64,000 bases of DNA from Novosphingobium cyanobacteriorum (GTDB lineage Bacteria; Pseudomonadota; Alphaproteobacteria; Sphingomonadales; Sphingomonadaceae). Numbering within the stretch: position 1 is the first letter of the stretch; each line of letters begins with the position of its first letter. A program made the translations under genes and the position numbers. Under the pieces are notes generated by a model, which made no database searches, had not been told where the DNA came from, and saw nothing but the letters and a program-made list of their open reading frames with translations. The stretch spans positions 62,001 to 126,000 of the forward strand of contig NZ_JAROCY010000002.1 of assembly GCF_029436685.1 (NCBI RefSeq), written 5' to 3'. This document shows, one piece after another, positions 1-8,442 of this stretch.

Positions 1-1
1 C

Positions 2-499
2 GGCAATGCGCTGGCCATCGCGCGCGCGTTCGATTGGCTGGTGGGCCGCAAGGTGCGCGTTATCGGCATCAGCCTTGTCGGCCCGCCCAATCCGGTGCTG
101 CAACGCGCCGTGGCGGGGGCGCAGAAACAAGGCGTCACCATCATCGCGCCCGTGGGCAACGATGGTCCGGCCGCGCCACCCGCCTATCCCGCTTCGTTCA
201 ACGGCGTTCTCGCTGTCACCGGCGTTGATGCGCGCAATCGGGTGCTGATCGAGGCCGGCAGGGCGCTGCATCTCGATTATGCGGCGCCGGGCGCAGACAT
301 CTTGGCCAGTGATGCAAAGGGCCAACGGCGGCGGCTGCGCGGCACATCCTTCGCCGTGCCGCTGGTCGCGGCGAGGGCGGCCGCTGCACAGGGCAGCGTC
401 GTATCTGCGCTGGATCGCGAAGCGGTGGACCTCGGCCCGAAGGGGCCGGATTCCCGCTATGGCAGGGGCCTGATCTGTGCAGTCTGCCTCACTCCGTGA
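2..499 (+). CDS. S8 (subtilisin-like) serine peptidase, C-terminal part
   Basis: The frame is open to the left edge, so only the last 165 residues are present. Two hallmarks of the S8 family are visible: an oxyanion-hole Asn in APVGNDG followed by a Pro-rich strand, and the catalytic Ser in GTSFAVPLVAA. The Asp and His of the triad would lie to the left of the window. No membrane or sorting segment is seen after the catalytic domain, which ends about 50 residues past the Ser. The protein is probably exported, but its signal peptide cannot be seen. It reads toward the PRC-like gene 105 bases downstream. Substrate unknown. Confidence 0.85.
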   Translation, partial: GNALAIARAFDWLVGRKVRVIGISLVGPPNPVLQRAVAGAQKQGVTIIAPVGNDGPAAPPAYPASFNGVLAVTGVDARNRVLIEAGRALHLDYAAPGADILASDAKGQRRRLRGTSFAVPLVAARAAAAQGSVVSALDREAVDLGPKGPDSRYGRGLICAVCLTP

Positions 500-604
500 A
501 AGTTTCTGCGGTTTCGATGCATTAAACCCGAAAGCCGGTCCGTTCCCCAATTCGAAGGACGCGAAGACGTGAAGCGTCTGTCTGACGATGAAAGGAACCT
601 TGCG

Positions 605-1525
605 ATGCGCACTCTCCTGATTGCTTCGGCTGCCATGCTGTTCACCACCATGCCCGCCCATGCCCAGCTGCTTGGCGGCGGAGGATTGGGCGGCAGTCTG
701 GGCGGTACGCTAGGCGGCACCCTGGGCGGCACGCTGAATGGTGGGCCGCTCGGCTCGACCATGGACTCGGTTGAAGGCACTGCCACGGGCAGCGTGCGCG
801 GCTCCGGCTCGGCCAGCGCGCACAAGTCGGTCGACCGCAAGAGCGGCAAGGTCCACGCCGATGGTGCGGGCCGCGGCTCGCTCACTGGCAACGCCACTGG
901 CAACCTGACCTCCGCCACCGCCCCGCTGACTGGCGACGCTTCGGGCATGGCGACCGGCCGCGCGAAGGGGCAGGGTTCAGCCAGCGTCGACGGCCAGCTG
1001 ATCGGCACTGACGCGGTGCGCAACTCGGCCGCTTCGGCCAAGGGCATGGCCATGGGCGCATCCGATACGGCGCTCACGGCAACCGGGTCGGCTGTGGGCA
1101 CCTTGTCCGGCACGGCCAGCGCGACCGGCAGCATGGCAGGTTCTGCAGCGGCGAACGGAAGCGGCGCGGCGCAGGGGGCTGCCAGCAACCTGGCCCTGGC
1201 CGGAAGCCTCGCCTCGTCTGCCGACGGCGCATTTTCGGTGTCGAAGGGCATGCCGGTCAACGCGCCCGATGGCAGCCGGATTGGCACCGTGCGCAAGGTG
1301 ATCAATGATGCGCGTGGCAACGTGCAGTCGCTGGTGGTGAAGGCAAAGGGCGAGACCGCGACCCTCCCGGCCGGAAACTTCACCGCCAGCGGCAATGCGC
1401 TGATCTCGGCCGCTGGCACAGGTGAACTGGACAAGCAAGCCAAGGCTCCGGCTGGTTCCGGCGCGGCCAAGTCGGCCAAGGAAAGCGCAAAGTCCGCAAA
1501 GGCTGGCAGCAAAGATGCCCGCTGA
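605..1525 (+). CDS. Secreted Gly/Ala/Ser-rich protein with PRC-barrel-like C-terminus
   Basis: 306 residues. I chose the ATG at 605 over an in-frame ATG at 569 because it follows an AGGAA site and opens a clean Sec signal peptide (MRTLLIASAAMLFTTMPAHA) with an Ala-x-Ala cleavage site. Mature residues 20-55 are Gly-Leu repeats (LGGxLGGTLGG), followed by a long Ala/Gly/Ser/Thr-rich low-complexity stretch to about residue 210. The last ~90 residues (GMPVNAPDGSRIGTVRKVI onward) resemble a PRC-barrel fold: a short strand, DG turn, IG.V and a final Leu-Pro strand. PRC-barrel proteins act in envelope adhesion or RNA processing; the role here is unknown. The low-complexity part is likely extended and periplasmic or surface-exposed. 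Confidence 0.75.
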   Translation: MRTLLIASAAMLFTTMPAHAQLLGGGGLGGSLGGTLGGTLGGTLNGGPLGSTMDSVEGTATGSVRGSGSASAHKSVDRKSGKVHADGAGRGSLTGNATGNLTSATAPLTGDASGMATGRAKGQGSASVDGQLIGTDAVRNSAASAKGMAMGASDTALTATGSAVGTLSGTASATGSMAGSAAANGSGAAQGAASNLALAGSLASSADGAFSVSKGMPVNAPDGSRIGTVRKVINDARGNVQSLVVKAKGETATLPAGNFTASGNALISAAGTGELDKQAKAPAGSGAAKSAKESAKSAKAGSKDAR

Positions 1526-1563
1526 TCTCTGAGCCTGCCGCAGCTGCGGGATCAGCACATCGA

Positions 1564-1591
1564 GGAGCCGTGGCCCAAAGGCCATGGCTCC
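1564..1591 (+). terminator. Stem-loop downstream of the PRC-like gene
   Basis: GGAGCCGTGGCC, loop CAAA, GGCCATGGCTCC: a 12-bp stem with one G-U pair, 39 bases after the stop codon. No T-run follows, so Rho-independent termination is only probable. It sits between the converging PRC-like and LuxR genes. Confidence 0.5.
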
Positions 1592-1768
1592 CTGCGTGTT
1601 CAGGATCAGGGCCTGTTGAATGGCGAGACAGGCAAGCAGTCAAGCCGAGCTGGCCTGATCCGTCTTTCATCGGGGCCAAGCGTGGGCGAAAGTGCACGGA
1701 TGGCAACCAGCCTGTTCAACCGAAGGCTCCATCCAAAGGTGTCGGGCGCACCGGGGATGCCGGGCAAT

Positions 1769-2878
1769 TCAGTCTCTCGCCAAGTTCCCGACAAGGGTTG
1801 CCAGGCTGCCTATCGCCAGCCTCACCAGATCGGTTTGCCGGGACACGCCGATCTTCGCGAGGATTCGCTTGGTCTGGGTTCGAACGGTGTGCTCGCTGAG
1901 ATCGAGCGCCTGCGCAACTTCCGCAATCGCCCCTCCCGCGGCCAGGCCTGAGAGCACCCTGGCCTCTGCCGGTGTGAGGTCGAACAGTGTCGCCAGAAAC
2001 TCGGGCGGCGGTGCCGGGGAGGCTGCACGATCATGGAGATAGGCCACAAGTGCGGGCGCGCTCACGAGACCGAAGTCGTGTCCGGGATCAATATTGATCA
2101 GCAGAACTTCGACCACACGTTCCGGCGTGTTGGGGTCGATGGTGCACAACAAGCGCGGCTCAGGAGCAGTGCCGTTAGCCAGGCTTTGCCGGAGCATGGC
2201 TTGGTGTTCAGGGCGAGCAAAGCGCAGTTGAGCGTCTTCTGAAATCCTGATCTGGCCCGACGTTCCAACGATCTGTCTGGCGGCCGCATTGCTATAGAGC
2301 ACTCCCGCCTCGCGGTTGAGTATCATCATTCCCAGCGCCATCCGGTCCAACACCTGCGCCTGGAGTCCGGCGACGAACTGGCTCAAGCGCAGGTGACCAA
2401 AAACCCGGACGGCGCGCGTGAAGGCCGGGGTGTGCGCCTCCCACCAGCGCAGTTGTTCCGGGGACAGGTCTCCCAGTTCAGCTTTGCGGACCAGATGGAT
2501 CACCGCGTGGAATTCGCCCGCTGAAATGCAGAAGCCATACGCGTTGCCAACCCCGGAGGGGGTCAGATAATCGGTCCAGAAAGGGTGATCCTCGCCGACA
2601 AAGTCGCGGATCGAATAGACCTTTCCCTGCTCCATCTGCTCGAACGGCATCGGATTGATGTGCTGGTAGCGCTGCCCGTAATCGCGCCGCATGGAAGAGA
2701 CGTCGGCGTCTGCGGCTGCTATCCCTATCCCGACGGCACCTTCCTGCACCGGTCGGAAGGACATGTAGACCAGGCGTGCGTCCAGTGCTGCGCGAAAGCT
2801 GGCCAGCGCGGCTTTCCACGGTCGCTCTTCCAGCGGCGCATCATAGATCGCCTCGCGCAGGTCAGGCAGGTCAGGCAT
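1769..2878 (-). CDS. LuxR-family transcriptional regulator beside the P450 operon
   Basis: About 369 residues from the chosen start (MPDLPDLREA). The C-terminal ~65 residues form a LuxR/FixJ-type helix-turn-helix (LTPAEARVLSGLAAGG... SEHTVRTQTKRILAKIGV), and the N-terminal ~290 residues are a PAS/GAF-like sensory region without a receiver domain. The frame stays open upstream to 3049, and an ATG at 2983 is possible, but it would overlap the divergent P450 start. The ATG at 2878 has GGGGAG just upstream, although the spacing is short, and leaves a 103-base promoter region. The divergent position suggests it controls the P450 operon, probably in response to a small ligand. A regulator of the same architecture lies at 16598-17692. 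Confidence 0.85.
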   Translation of the reverse strand: MPDLPDLREAIYDAPLEERPWKAALASFRAALDARLVYMSFRPVQEGAVGIGIAAADADVSSMRRDYGQRYQHINPMPFEQMEQGKVYSIRDFVGEDHPFWTDYLTPSGVGNAYGFCISAGEFHAVIHLVRKAELGDLSPEQLRWWEAHTPAFTRAVRVFGHLRLSQFVAGLQAQVLDRMALGMMILNREAGVLYSNAAARQIVGTSGQIRISEDAQLRFARPEHQAMLRQSLANGTAPEPRLLCTIDPNTPERVVEVLLINIDPGHDFGLVSAPALVAYLHDRAASPAPPPEFLATLFDLTPAEARVLSGLAAGGAIAEVAQALDLSEHTVRTQTKRILAKIGVSRQTDLVRLAIGSLATLVGNLARD

Positions 2879-2981
2879 GGCTCCCCATCGGTTCTCGCGC
2901 GAACGATACACCAAATGGTGGATGGCAGCCCGCAGCGTCTCCCCTAGCACACTCTCAAAGCACGACGACGAGAGGACGTCC

Positions 2982-4226
2982 ATGACAGATGCACTGCCCG
3001 GGGCCCGATTTGACCCGATGAGCGAAGAGGCCAAGGCCGACGCCGGCAAATTCTATTCCGAACTGCGCCGCGAATGTCCGTTCTACCATCGGCAGGGTGA
3101 AAAGTACGACTTCTGGATGCTGAGCGAATATGCCCAGATCAAGAACGAGATCCTCAGCGACAAGACCGTCGGCGACTGGACATTCAAGTACGGAAACTCG
3201 TTGCGCACCTATGCGCACAACACCGGCATCGTCACCGATCCGCCAGAGCACGACAAGTGGCGCGCCTTCCTGCTCCCGGCCGTGGTCCAGCCCACGCTGA
3301 AATCGCTCGACCCGGTGATCAAGGAACTGGCCGACGAGATCATCGACGCCATGCTCGCCAAGGGCGGCGAAGCCGAACTGCACGATGACTTTGCCCTGCC
3401 GCTGACCGGCCAGGTGATGTGCATCATGCTGGGTGCCCCGCGCGAGAACTACAAGCTCTACAAGCATTGGGGCGACGAGCTGATGATGGGGATCTACGAC
3501 GATCCCGAGAGCGGCCGCGACCGGGCCGTGTACCCCGAATTCGCCGCGCACTTCGGCGAACTCATCACCCAGCGGCGCGCAGTGGCGGCAGCCGCCGGCA
3601 TCACCGAACCGACGGACGATCACGTCGGCACCGTGCTGTCGGATGACTTCCTGTCGCGCATGCTTGCGGCGCGGATCGATGGCCGCTCGCTGACCGACCC
3701 TGAAATCGCCAACATGTGCGCCACCTTCCTGACCGCGGGGCAGGAGACCTCCACCTCGCTGATCATGAACTGCGTCTGGCGGCTGCAGCAGGAACGCGAA
3801 ACCCGGTGGGAGCGCGTCGTGGCCGATCCCGAACTGGTCAAGCTGGCGATCGAGGAAAGCCTCCGGTTCGATCCGCCGGTGCTGGGCCAATGCCGCGCCG
3901 CCGCGCGCGAGGTGGAGATCAACGGCGCGACGCTCCAGCCCAAGGACCGCCTGTTCTTCTCGATTGCCGGGGCGAACCGCGATCCGGCGGTGTTCAGCGA
4001 TCCTGACAGCTTCAGCCTGGACCGCCCGATGGGCGAGGCGATGAAGCACCTCTCCTTCGGCTGGGGTTCGCACCTGTGCATCGGCGCGCCGCTGGCCCGG
4101 CTCGATGCGCGGATCGGCATTGCCGCGCTCGTGCGCCGGGTGCCAACCTTGCGCATGACCGGCGAAACCCGCCGCATCCACCCGTGGATGAACTGGGGAC
4201 GGAACTACCTGCCCGTCACCTGGTGA
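2982..4226 (+). CDS. Cytochrome P450 monooxygenase
   Basis: 414 residues, the usual size of a soluble bacterial class I P450. Visible motifs: the oxygen-activating I-helix AGQETS (Glu255-Thr256, with Glu where many have Asp), the K-helix ExxR (Glu292-Arg295 in EESLR) and the heme loop FGWGSHLCIGAP with Cys366 as the thiolate ligand. The start was chosen for AGAGGA just upstream; the frame is open further back. It needs ferredoxin and reductase partners, and none is encoded nearby. It is the first gene of a six-gene operon and is 48 bases from the sulfotransferase. It probably hydroxylates the pathway substrate; the substrate cannot be read from sequence. Confidence 0.95.
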   Translation: MTDALPGARFDPMSEEAKADAGKFYSELRRECPFYHRQGEKYDFWMLSEYAQIKNEILSDKTVGDWTFKYGNSLRTYAHNTGIVTDPPEHDKWRAFLLPAVVQPTLKSLDPVIKELADEIIDAMLAKGGEAELHDDFALPLTGQVMCIMLGAPRENYKLYKHWGDELMMGIYDDPESGRDRAVYPEFAAHFGELITQRRAVAAAAGITEPTDDHVGTVLSDDFLSRMLAARIDGRSLTDPEIANMCATFLTAGQETSTSLIMNCVWRLQQERETRWERVVADPELVKLAIEESLRFDPPVLGQCRAAAREVEINGATLQPKDRLFFSIAGANRDPAVFSDPDSFSLDRPMGEAMKHLSFGWGSHLCIGAPLARLDARIGIAALVRRVPTLRMTGETRRIHPWMNWGRNYLPVTW

Positions 4227-4274
4227 CGGGCCAGCCGGCAGCACAAGAATAAAAGGCATTGGGAGAATTTGGAC

Positions 4275-5531
4275 ATGGCCGAAACGGCGGCACCGGCATT
4301 CGAAGAGGTGCAGATCAGGCTTGGTGACACGGCGCAGACGGTGCGACGCCCGGTCGTCCCCGAAGGCGCGGACTTTTCCGAAGCCGCCATCGTCGCGGCG
4401 GCGCGCAAGCAGACCGGCCTGCACTTCTTCGGGGACGATCCGTTCCGCGCCAACCTGCGCGTCCTGATCCGCTCGATGGAGGACGAGGCGAAGCTCAACG
4501 CCTTTGGCCGGGTCATGGCGCGGCAATTCCTGATCGCCCGGCTGGCCGACCGCCTGCGCGCGCAGGACCTGTTTGATCGACACCCCGAAATCCTCGAGAC
4601 CAAGCTGGGGCCGATGACCTTCATCGTCGGCGCGGCGCGATCCGGCACGACCCGCGCCCACCGGCTTCTGTCCAACGATCCGCGCTTCCTTTACCTGCGC
4701 GACTGGGAGATCAACTTCCCGGTGCCCGTCGCCGCCAGCTTCGGCGAGGGGCCGGACCCGCGCATCACCCGCGCCCGCAAGGCTCATGCGGCATTCCTGG
4801 CGATGAACCCGGAGAACGCCAACATCCACACCCTGGAAGCCGAAGCGCCCGAGGAGGAGATCGGCCTCCTCAACATGAGCTTCGCCACCCAGATGATCGA
4901 GGCGCAGCGCTTCGTGCCGACATACGGCCGCTACTGCATGGAGACCAACCAGCAGGCCGCCTATGCCTACATGAAGAAGCTGATCCAGCTGATCGCCTGG
5001 TTCCGCAAGGACGATCCGCAGCGCCCATGGGTGTTCAAGTCGCCCCAGCACATGCAGGATCTCGACGCGCTGATGCAGGTGTTCCCGGAGGCGAAGATCG
5101 TGTTCATGCACCGCGATCCGCGCAAGACGGTGGCATCGACCTGCTCGATGTTCTGGAACATCTCGATCCTCGGCTCGGACGAGAACGATCCCGAGGCGCT
5201 TGGCGCCTACATCGCCGAAAAGGTCCAGCGCCAGGTCGAGAAGGTCGAGGAAGAGCGCGCGACGCTTGTGCCGCCCGGCCAGCAGCTCGATGTCCGCTAT
5301 GCCGATATCAACGCCGACTGGGAGCGGGAGATGCAGCGCATCTATGACTTCATCGGGCTTGATTTCAGCGCCGAGGCCCATGCGGCCCTGAACGCCGCTT
5401 CGGGCGACAAGGAAGCCCGTCACGGCGGCCATCGCTACAGCCTTGAACAGTTCGGCCTGTCGGCTGACGATATCGACCAGCGTTTTGCCGGCTACATCGG
5501 CAAATACGGCATTCCGCAGGAGGGCAAATGA
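4275..5531 (+). CDS. PAPS-dependent sulfotransferase family protein
   Basis: 418 residues; starts at the ATG after GGGAG, in preference to an in-frame TTG six bases earlier. The 5'-phosphosulfate-binding loop is FIVGAARSGTTRAH (Arg122 to Thr126). The 3'-phosphate-binding strand-helix is VFKSPQHMQDLDALMQVFPE followed by IVFMHRDPRKTVAS. This matches the bacterial Sulfotransfer_3-type family, which moves sulfate from PAPS to hydroxyl groups. It lies between a P450 and an SDR and overlaps the SDR by ATGA, so coupled translation is likely. A reasonable inference is that it sulfonates a hydroxyl made by the P450. The acceptor is unknown. Confidence 0.9.
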   Translation: MAETAAPAFEEVQIRLGDTAQTVRRPVVPEGADFSEAAIVAAARKQTGLHFFGDDPFRANLRVLIRSMEDEAKLNAFGRVMARQFLIARLADRLRAQDLFDRHPEILETKLGPMTFIVGAARSGTTRAHRLLSNDPRFLYLRDWEINFPVPVAASFGEGPDPRITRARKAHAAFLAMNPENANIHTLEAEAPEEEIGLLNMSFATQMIEAQRFVPTYGRYCMETNQQAAYAYMKKLIQLIAWFRKDDPQRPWVFKSPQHMQDLDALMQVFPEAKIVFMHRDPRKTVASTCSMFWNISILGSDENDPEALGAYIAEKVQRQVEKVEEERATLVPPGQQLDVRYADINADWEREMQRIYDFIGLDFSAEAHAALNAASGDKEARHGGHRYSLEQFGLSADDIDQRFAGYIGKYGIPQEGK

Positions 5532-6307
5532 TAGACCTTACCGACAAGATCGTCGTCGTGGCCGGGGCGAGCAAGAGCACCGGACGGATCATCGCCCTCG
5601 CCGCGGCAGACGCTGGCGCCAATGTCGTCGTTGCGGCAAGGTCCGCCGCCGGGGTTGAAAGCGTTGCCGCCGAGATCGTTGCCAAGGACCGTGAGGCGCT
5701 GGCGGTGACGGCGGATTTCGCCTCGGTCGAGGAATCGCGCGCCGTGATTGCCCAGGCCGTCGAACGTTTCGGCCGGGTCGATGCGCTGATCTACAACGCC
5801 GCCTATCTGGTGCGCCGCTCGATCTTCAAGATCGACGAGGCGCACTGGGACCAGATGCTCGACACCAACCTGAAGGGCTATTTCTTCATGGCCCAGGCTG
5901 CGGCCAAGGCGATGGTCGATGGCGGGGTGCGCGGGGCGATCGTCGGGATCAGTTCGACGGCAGGTTCGGTGGGCTATCCCGGCATTGCCGACTATGCGGC
6001 ATCGAAGGGTGGTATGAACGCGCTCACCAAATCGCTGGCGCTGGATCTTGGGCGCTGGGGCATTCGCGCCAACTGCGTTGCTTCGGGCTTCATCAACGGT
6101 GAATCGGTGGCCGAAGGCGAAGCTGCCGGTGGCGGAGCCGTGCTGAACGCCTTGCGTCAGTTCATTCCAAGCCGGCGCTTTGCCGAGCAATCGGAAGTCG
6201 CCTCGGCAGCCTTGTTCATGGCAAGCGACCTTGCCGGATATTGCAACGGATCGATCCTGATGGTGGACGGCGGGCTGACCCTGGGCAACCTGCCCGCGGT
6301 CGGCTGA
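5528..6307 (+). CDS. Short-chain dehydrogenase/reductase
   Basis: 259 residues, classical SDR length. The nucleotide-binding motif is an atypical GASKSTGR (usually TGxxxGxG, here with Ser-Thr), the structural NNAG is replaced by YNAAY, and the active site is Ser-Ser in GISSTAG with YAASK fifteen residues later. The last residues (MVDGGLTL) are typical. It starts within the stop of the sulfotransferase (ATGA) and ends within the start of the molybdoenzyme (TGATG). It probably oxidises or reduces an alcohol/ketone of the same pathway. The altered NNAG makes cofactor preference hard to call. Confidence 0.92.
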   Translation: MIDLTDKIVVVAGASKSTGRIIALAAADAGANVVVAARSAAGVESVAAEIVAKDREALAVTADFASVEESRAVIAQAVERFGRVDALIYNAAYLVRRSIFKIDEAHWDQMLDTNLKGYFFMAQAAAKAMVDGGVRGAIVGISSTAGSVGYPGIADYAASKGGMNALTKSLALDLGRWGIRANCVASGFINGESVAEGEAAGGGAVLNALRQFIPSRRFAEQSEVASAALFMASDLAGYCNGSILMVDGGLTLGNLPAVG

Positions 6308-8442
6308 TGGGGGAGACCCGCACAGCCCACTCCTTCTGCCGCATCTGCTCGGGCAGTTGCGGCGTGGTTCTCGACGTGGCTGATGACCGGATCGTCGGCA
6401 TCCGGGGCGACAAGGCGCACCCGCTGACCCGTGGCTACGCCTGCATCAAGGGGCTGCAGGCGGCGGACATGCTGCACGGCCCCGACCGGCTGAGCCAGCC
6501 CTTGCGCCGCGGGCCTGATGGCCGCCACGTCCCGATCCTGCTCGACGAGGCGCTCGACGAGATTGCCGAGCGCCTCGGCACCATCATCGACCGGTTCGGC
6601 CCGCGCGCCGTGGCCGGGTGGCGTGGCACCAATCCCTGGTTCCAGACGCTCAGCCATTATGCCCTGCCCGGCTGGCTGGCCTCGCTCGGCAGCGACCAGT
6701 TCTATTCGAGCATGACGATCGACCAGTCGGCAAAATGGGTGGCGATGGAGCGGATCGGGGTCTGGGCAGCCGGACGCCAGTTCGTGACCGAATCCGATGT
6801 CTGGATGCTCGTCGGCAACAATCCGCTGGTCTCGGTCTCGGCGGGCGCCCTCTCGTTCAACCCGCAGAAGACGTTGAGGGACCTCAAGGCCAGGGGCCTC
6901 AAGCTGATCGTGATCGACCCACGGCGGACCCAGACCGCCGAAATGGCCGACCTGCATCTGGCTGTCCGCCCCGGCGAGGATGTCACCCTCGCTGCCGGAT
7001 TGCTGCACGCCGTGCTGGCAGAGGGGCTGGAGGACCGGGAGTTCTGCGACACGTTCGTGGCGGGCCTTGATGCGCTGCGCGCTGCCGTCGCGCCCTTCAC
7101 GCCGGCTGCCGTGGCCGAACGGGCCGACGTTCCGCAAGAGGATATCCTGGCCGCAGCCCGCCTGTTCGCGGCAGGGCCGAAGGGCTGCGTCCAGACCGGC
7201 ACCGGGCCTGACATGGGGCCACGTTCGAACCTTGCCGAACATCTCTATGAATGCCTCAACGTGATTTGCGGACGCTTTCCCCGCGCCGGAGATCGGGTGG
7301 GCAATCCCGGCGTGATGAGCCGGCCCTTTCCCCGCCGCGCCCAGGTTGCTCCCCCGCGTCGGCGCTGGCAGCAGGGCCGCCCCAGCCGGGTGCGCGGCAT
7401 CGGTCCGCTCCAGGGCGAAATGATGGCCGGCACGCTGGCCGAAGAGATCATGGCTCCGGACGAGGACCGCGTGCGGGCGCTGTTCGTCGTCGGCGGCAAT
7501 CCCGCAAGCTCGATGCCCGACCAGCAGCGCATGGTCGAGGCGCTGCGCGAGCTGGACCTGCTGGTGCTGATCGACCCGGCCTGGAACGAGACGGCCCGCC
7601 TGGCCGATTTCGTCCTTCCCGGCCGCCTTCTCTACGAGGTTCCCGCAGTCCCGCTGCTCAACGTCGAGCCCTATTTCTTCCCGATCCCGTTTGCCCAGTA
7701 TACTCCGGCGGTGGTGCCTGCCCCGCCCGAAACGCGCGATGACTGGCGCTATCTGTGGGAGCTGAGCCGGCGGATCGGCCGTCCCTACAGCTTCAACGGC
7801 ATCGCTCTCGACATGGAAGCGCCGCCCACATCCGAAGCGCTGCTCGCCCGCCTGCTCGAAGGGGCGCAGGTCCCGCTCGAGGAGATCGCCCGCCATCCAT
7901 CGGGAGGCGTGTTCGAGGTGCCCGAGCAATTCGTCGAACCGTCCACGCGCGAAACCCGGTTCGAGGTGATGCCCGCCGATGTCGCCGCCGAACTGGGCAC
8001 AGTGGCGCAGGAAGGCTGGGCGCGGACAAGCGCCGTTGACGCGGCATGGCCCTTCCGCCTGATCGTCCACCGCGTGCGCGAGACCTACAACGGGCAGTAC
8101 CGCGACCTGCCGGCCATCCGCAAGCGCCTGCAGACCAACCGCGCGTGGTGCCACCCGGACGATCTTGCCGCTGCCGGTTTCGCGCCGGACGACCTAGTGG
8201 ACATTGTCTCCGCATTCGGCCGCATCCCGGCCGTGCTCGGCGAAGATGCCTCCGTTCGGCGCGGAGCCATTGCCATGACCCACGGCTTTGGCGGGCTGCC
8301 CGACGACCCGCAGGATGCGCAGGCGCGCGGCGCCAACCCCAACCGCCTGATCGACGCTGCGCGAGACTGCGAGCCGATCAACGCCATGCCGCGGATGAGC
8401 GCAATTCCCATCCGCATCGAACCGAAAGGACAAGCCCGTTGA
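6307..8442 (+). CDS. Molybdopterin oxidoreductase, DMSO-reductase superfamily, cytoplasmic
   Basis: 711 residues. The N-terminus carries the [4Fe-4S] motif Cys11-x2-Cys14-x3-Cys18-x27-Cys46, followed by the molybdopterin domains (GTNPW, LVGNNPLVS, VVGGNPASSMPD, DPAWNETARLADFVLPG) and a C-terminal dinucleotide-binding domain (FRLIVHRVRETYNG onward). There is no Tat signal, so it is probably cytoplasmic. Partner electron-transfer subunits are absent. Single-subunit members include assimilatory and thiosulfate/acetylene-type enzymes; the Mo ligand and substrate cannot be assigned here. It is embedded between an SDR and a DUF1254 gene with overlaps on both sides, so it should be part of the same pathway. 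Confidence 0.92.
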   Translation: MGETRTAHSFCRICSGSCGVVLDVADDRIVGIRGDKAHPLTRGYACIKGLQAADMLHGPDRLSQPLRRGPDGRHVPILLDEALDEIAERLGTIIDRFGPRAVAGWRGTNPWFQTLSHYALPGWLASLGSDQFYSSMTIDQSAKWVAMERIGVWAAGRQFVTESDVWMLVGNNPLVSVSAGALSFNPQKTLRDLKARGLKLIVIDPRRTQTAEMADLHLAVRPGEDVTLAAGLLHAVLAEGLEDREFCDTFVAGLDALRAAVAPFTPAAVAERADVPQEDILAAARLFAAGPKGCVQTGTGPDMGPRSNLAEHLYECLNVICGRFPRAGDRVGNPGVMSRPFPRRAQVAPPRRRWQQGRPSRVRGIGPLQGEMMAGTLAEEIMAPDEDRVRALFVVGGNPASSMPDQQRMVEALRELDLLVLIDPAWNETARLADFVLPGRLLYEVPAVPLLNVEPYFFPIPFAQYTPAVVPAPPETRDDWRYLWELSRRIGRPYSFNGIALDMEAPPTSEALLARLLEGAQVPLEEIARHPSGGVFEVPEQFVEPSTRETRFEVMPADVAAELGTVAQEGWARTSAVDAAWPFRLIVHRVRETYNGQYRDLPAIRKRLQTNRAWCHPDDLAAAGFAPDDLVDIVSAFGRIPAVLGEDASVRRGAIAMTHGFGGLPDDPQDAQARGANPNRLIDAARDCEPINAMPRMSAIPIRIEPKGQAR

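Noticed and set aside
2955..5432. 825-codon minus-strand frame opposite the P450 and sulfotransferase genes
   Set aside because: Composition is His/Arg/Gly-rich without domains and it mirrors two well-supported plus-strand genes; a typical high-G+C shadow.
6157..8154. 665-codon minus-strand frame opposite the molybdoenzyme
   Set aside because: No motifs or ribosome-binding site; the plus strand carries clear iron-sulfur and molybdopterin motifs.
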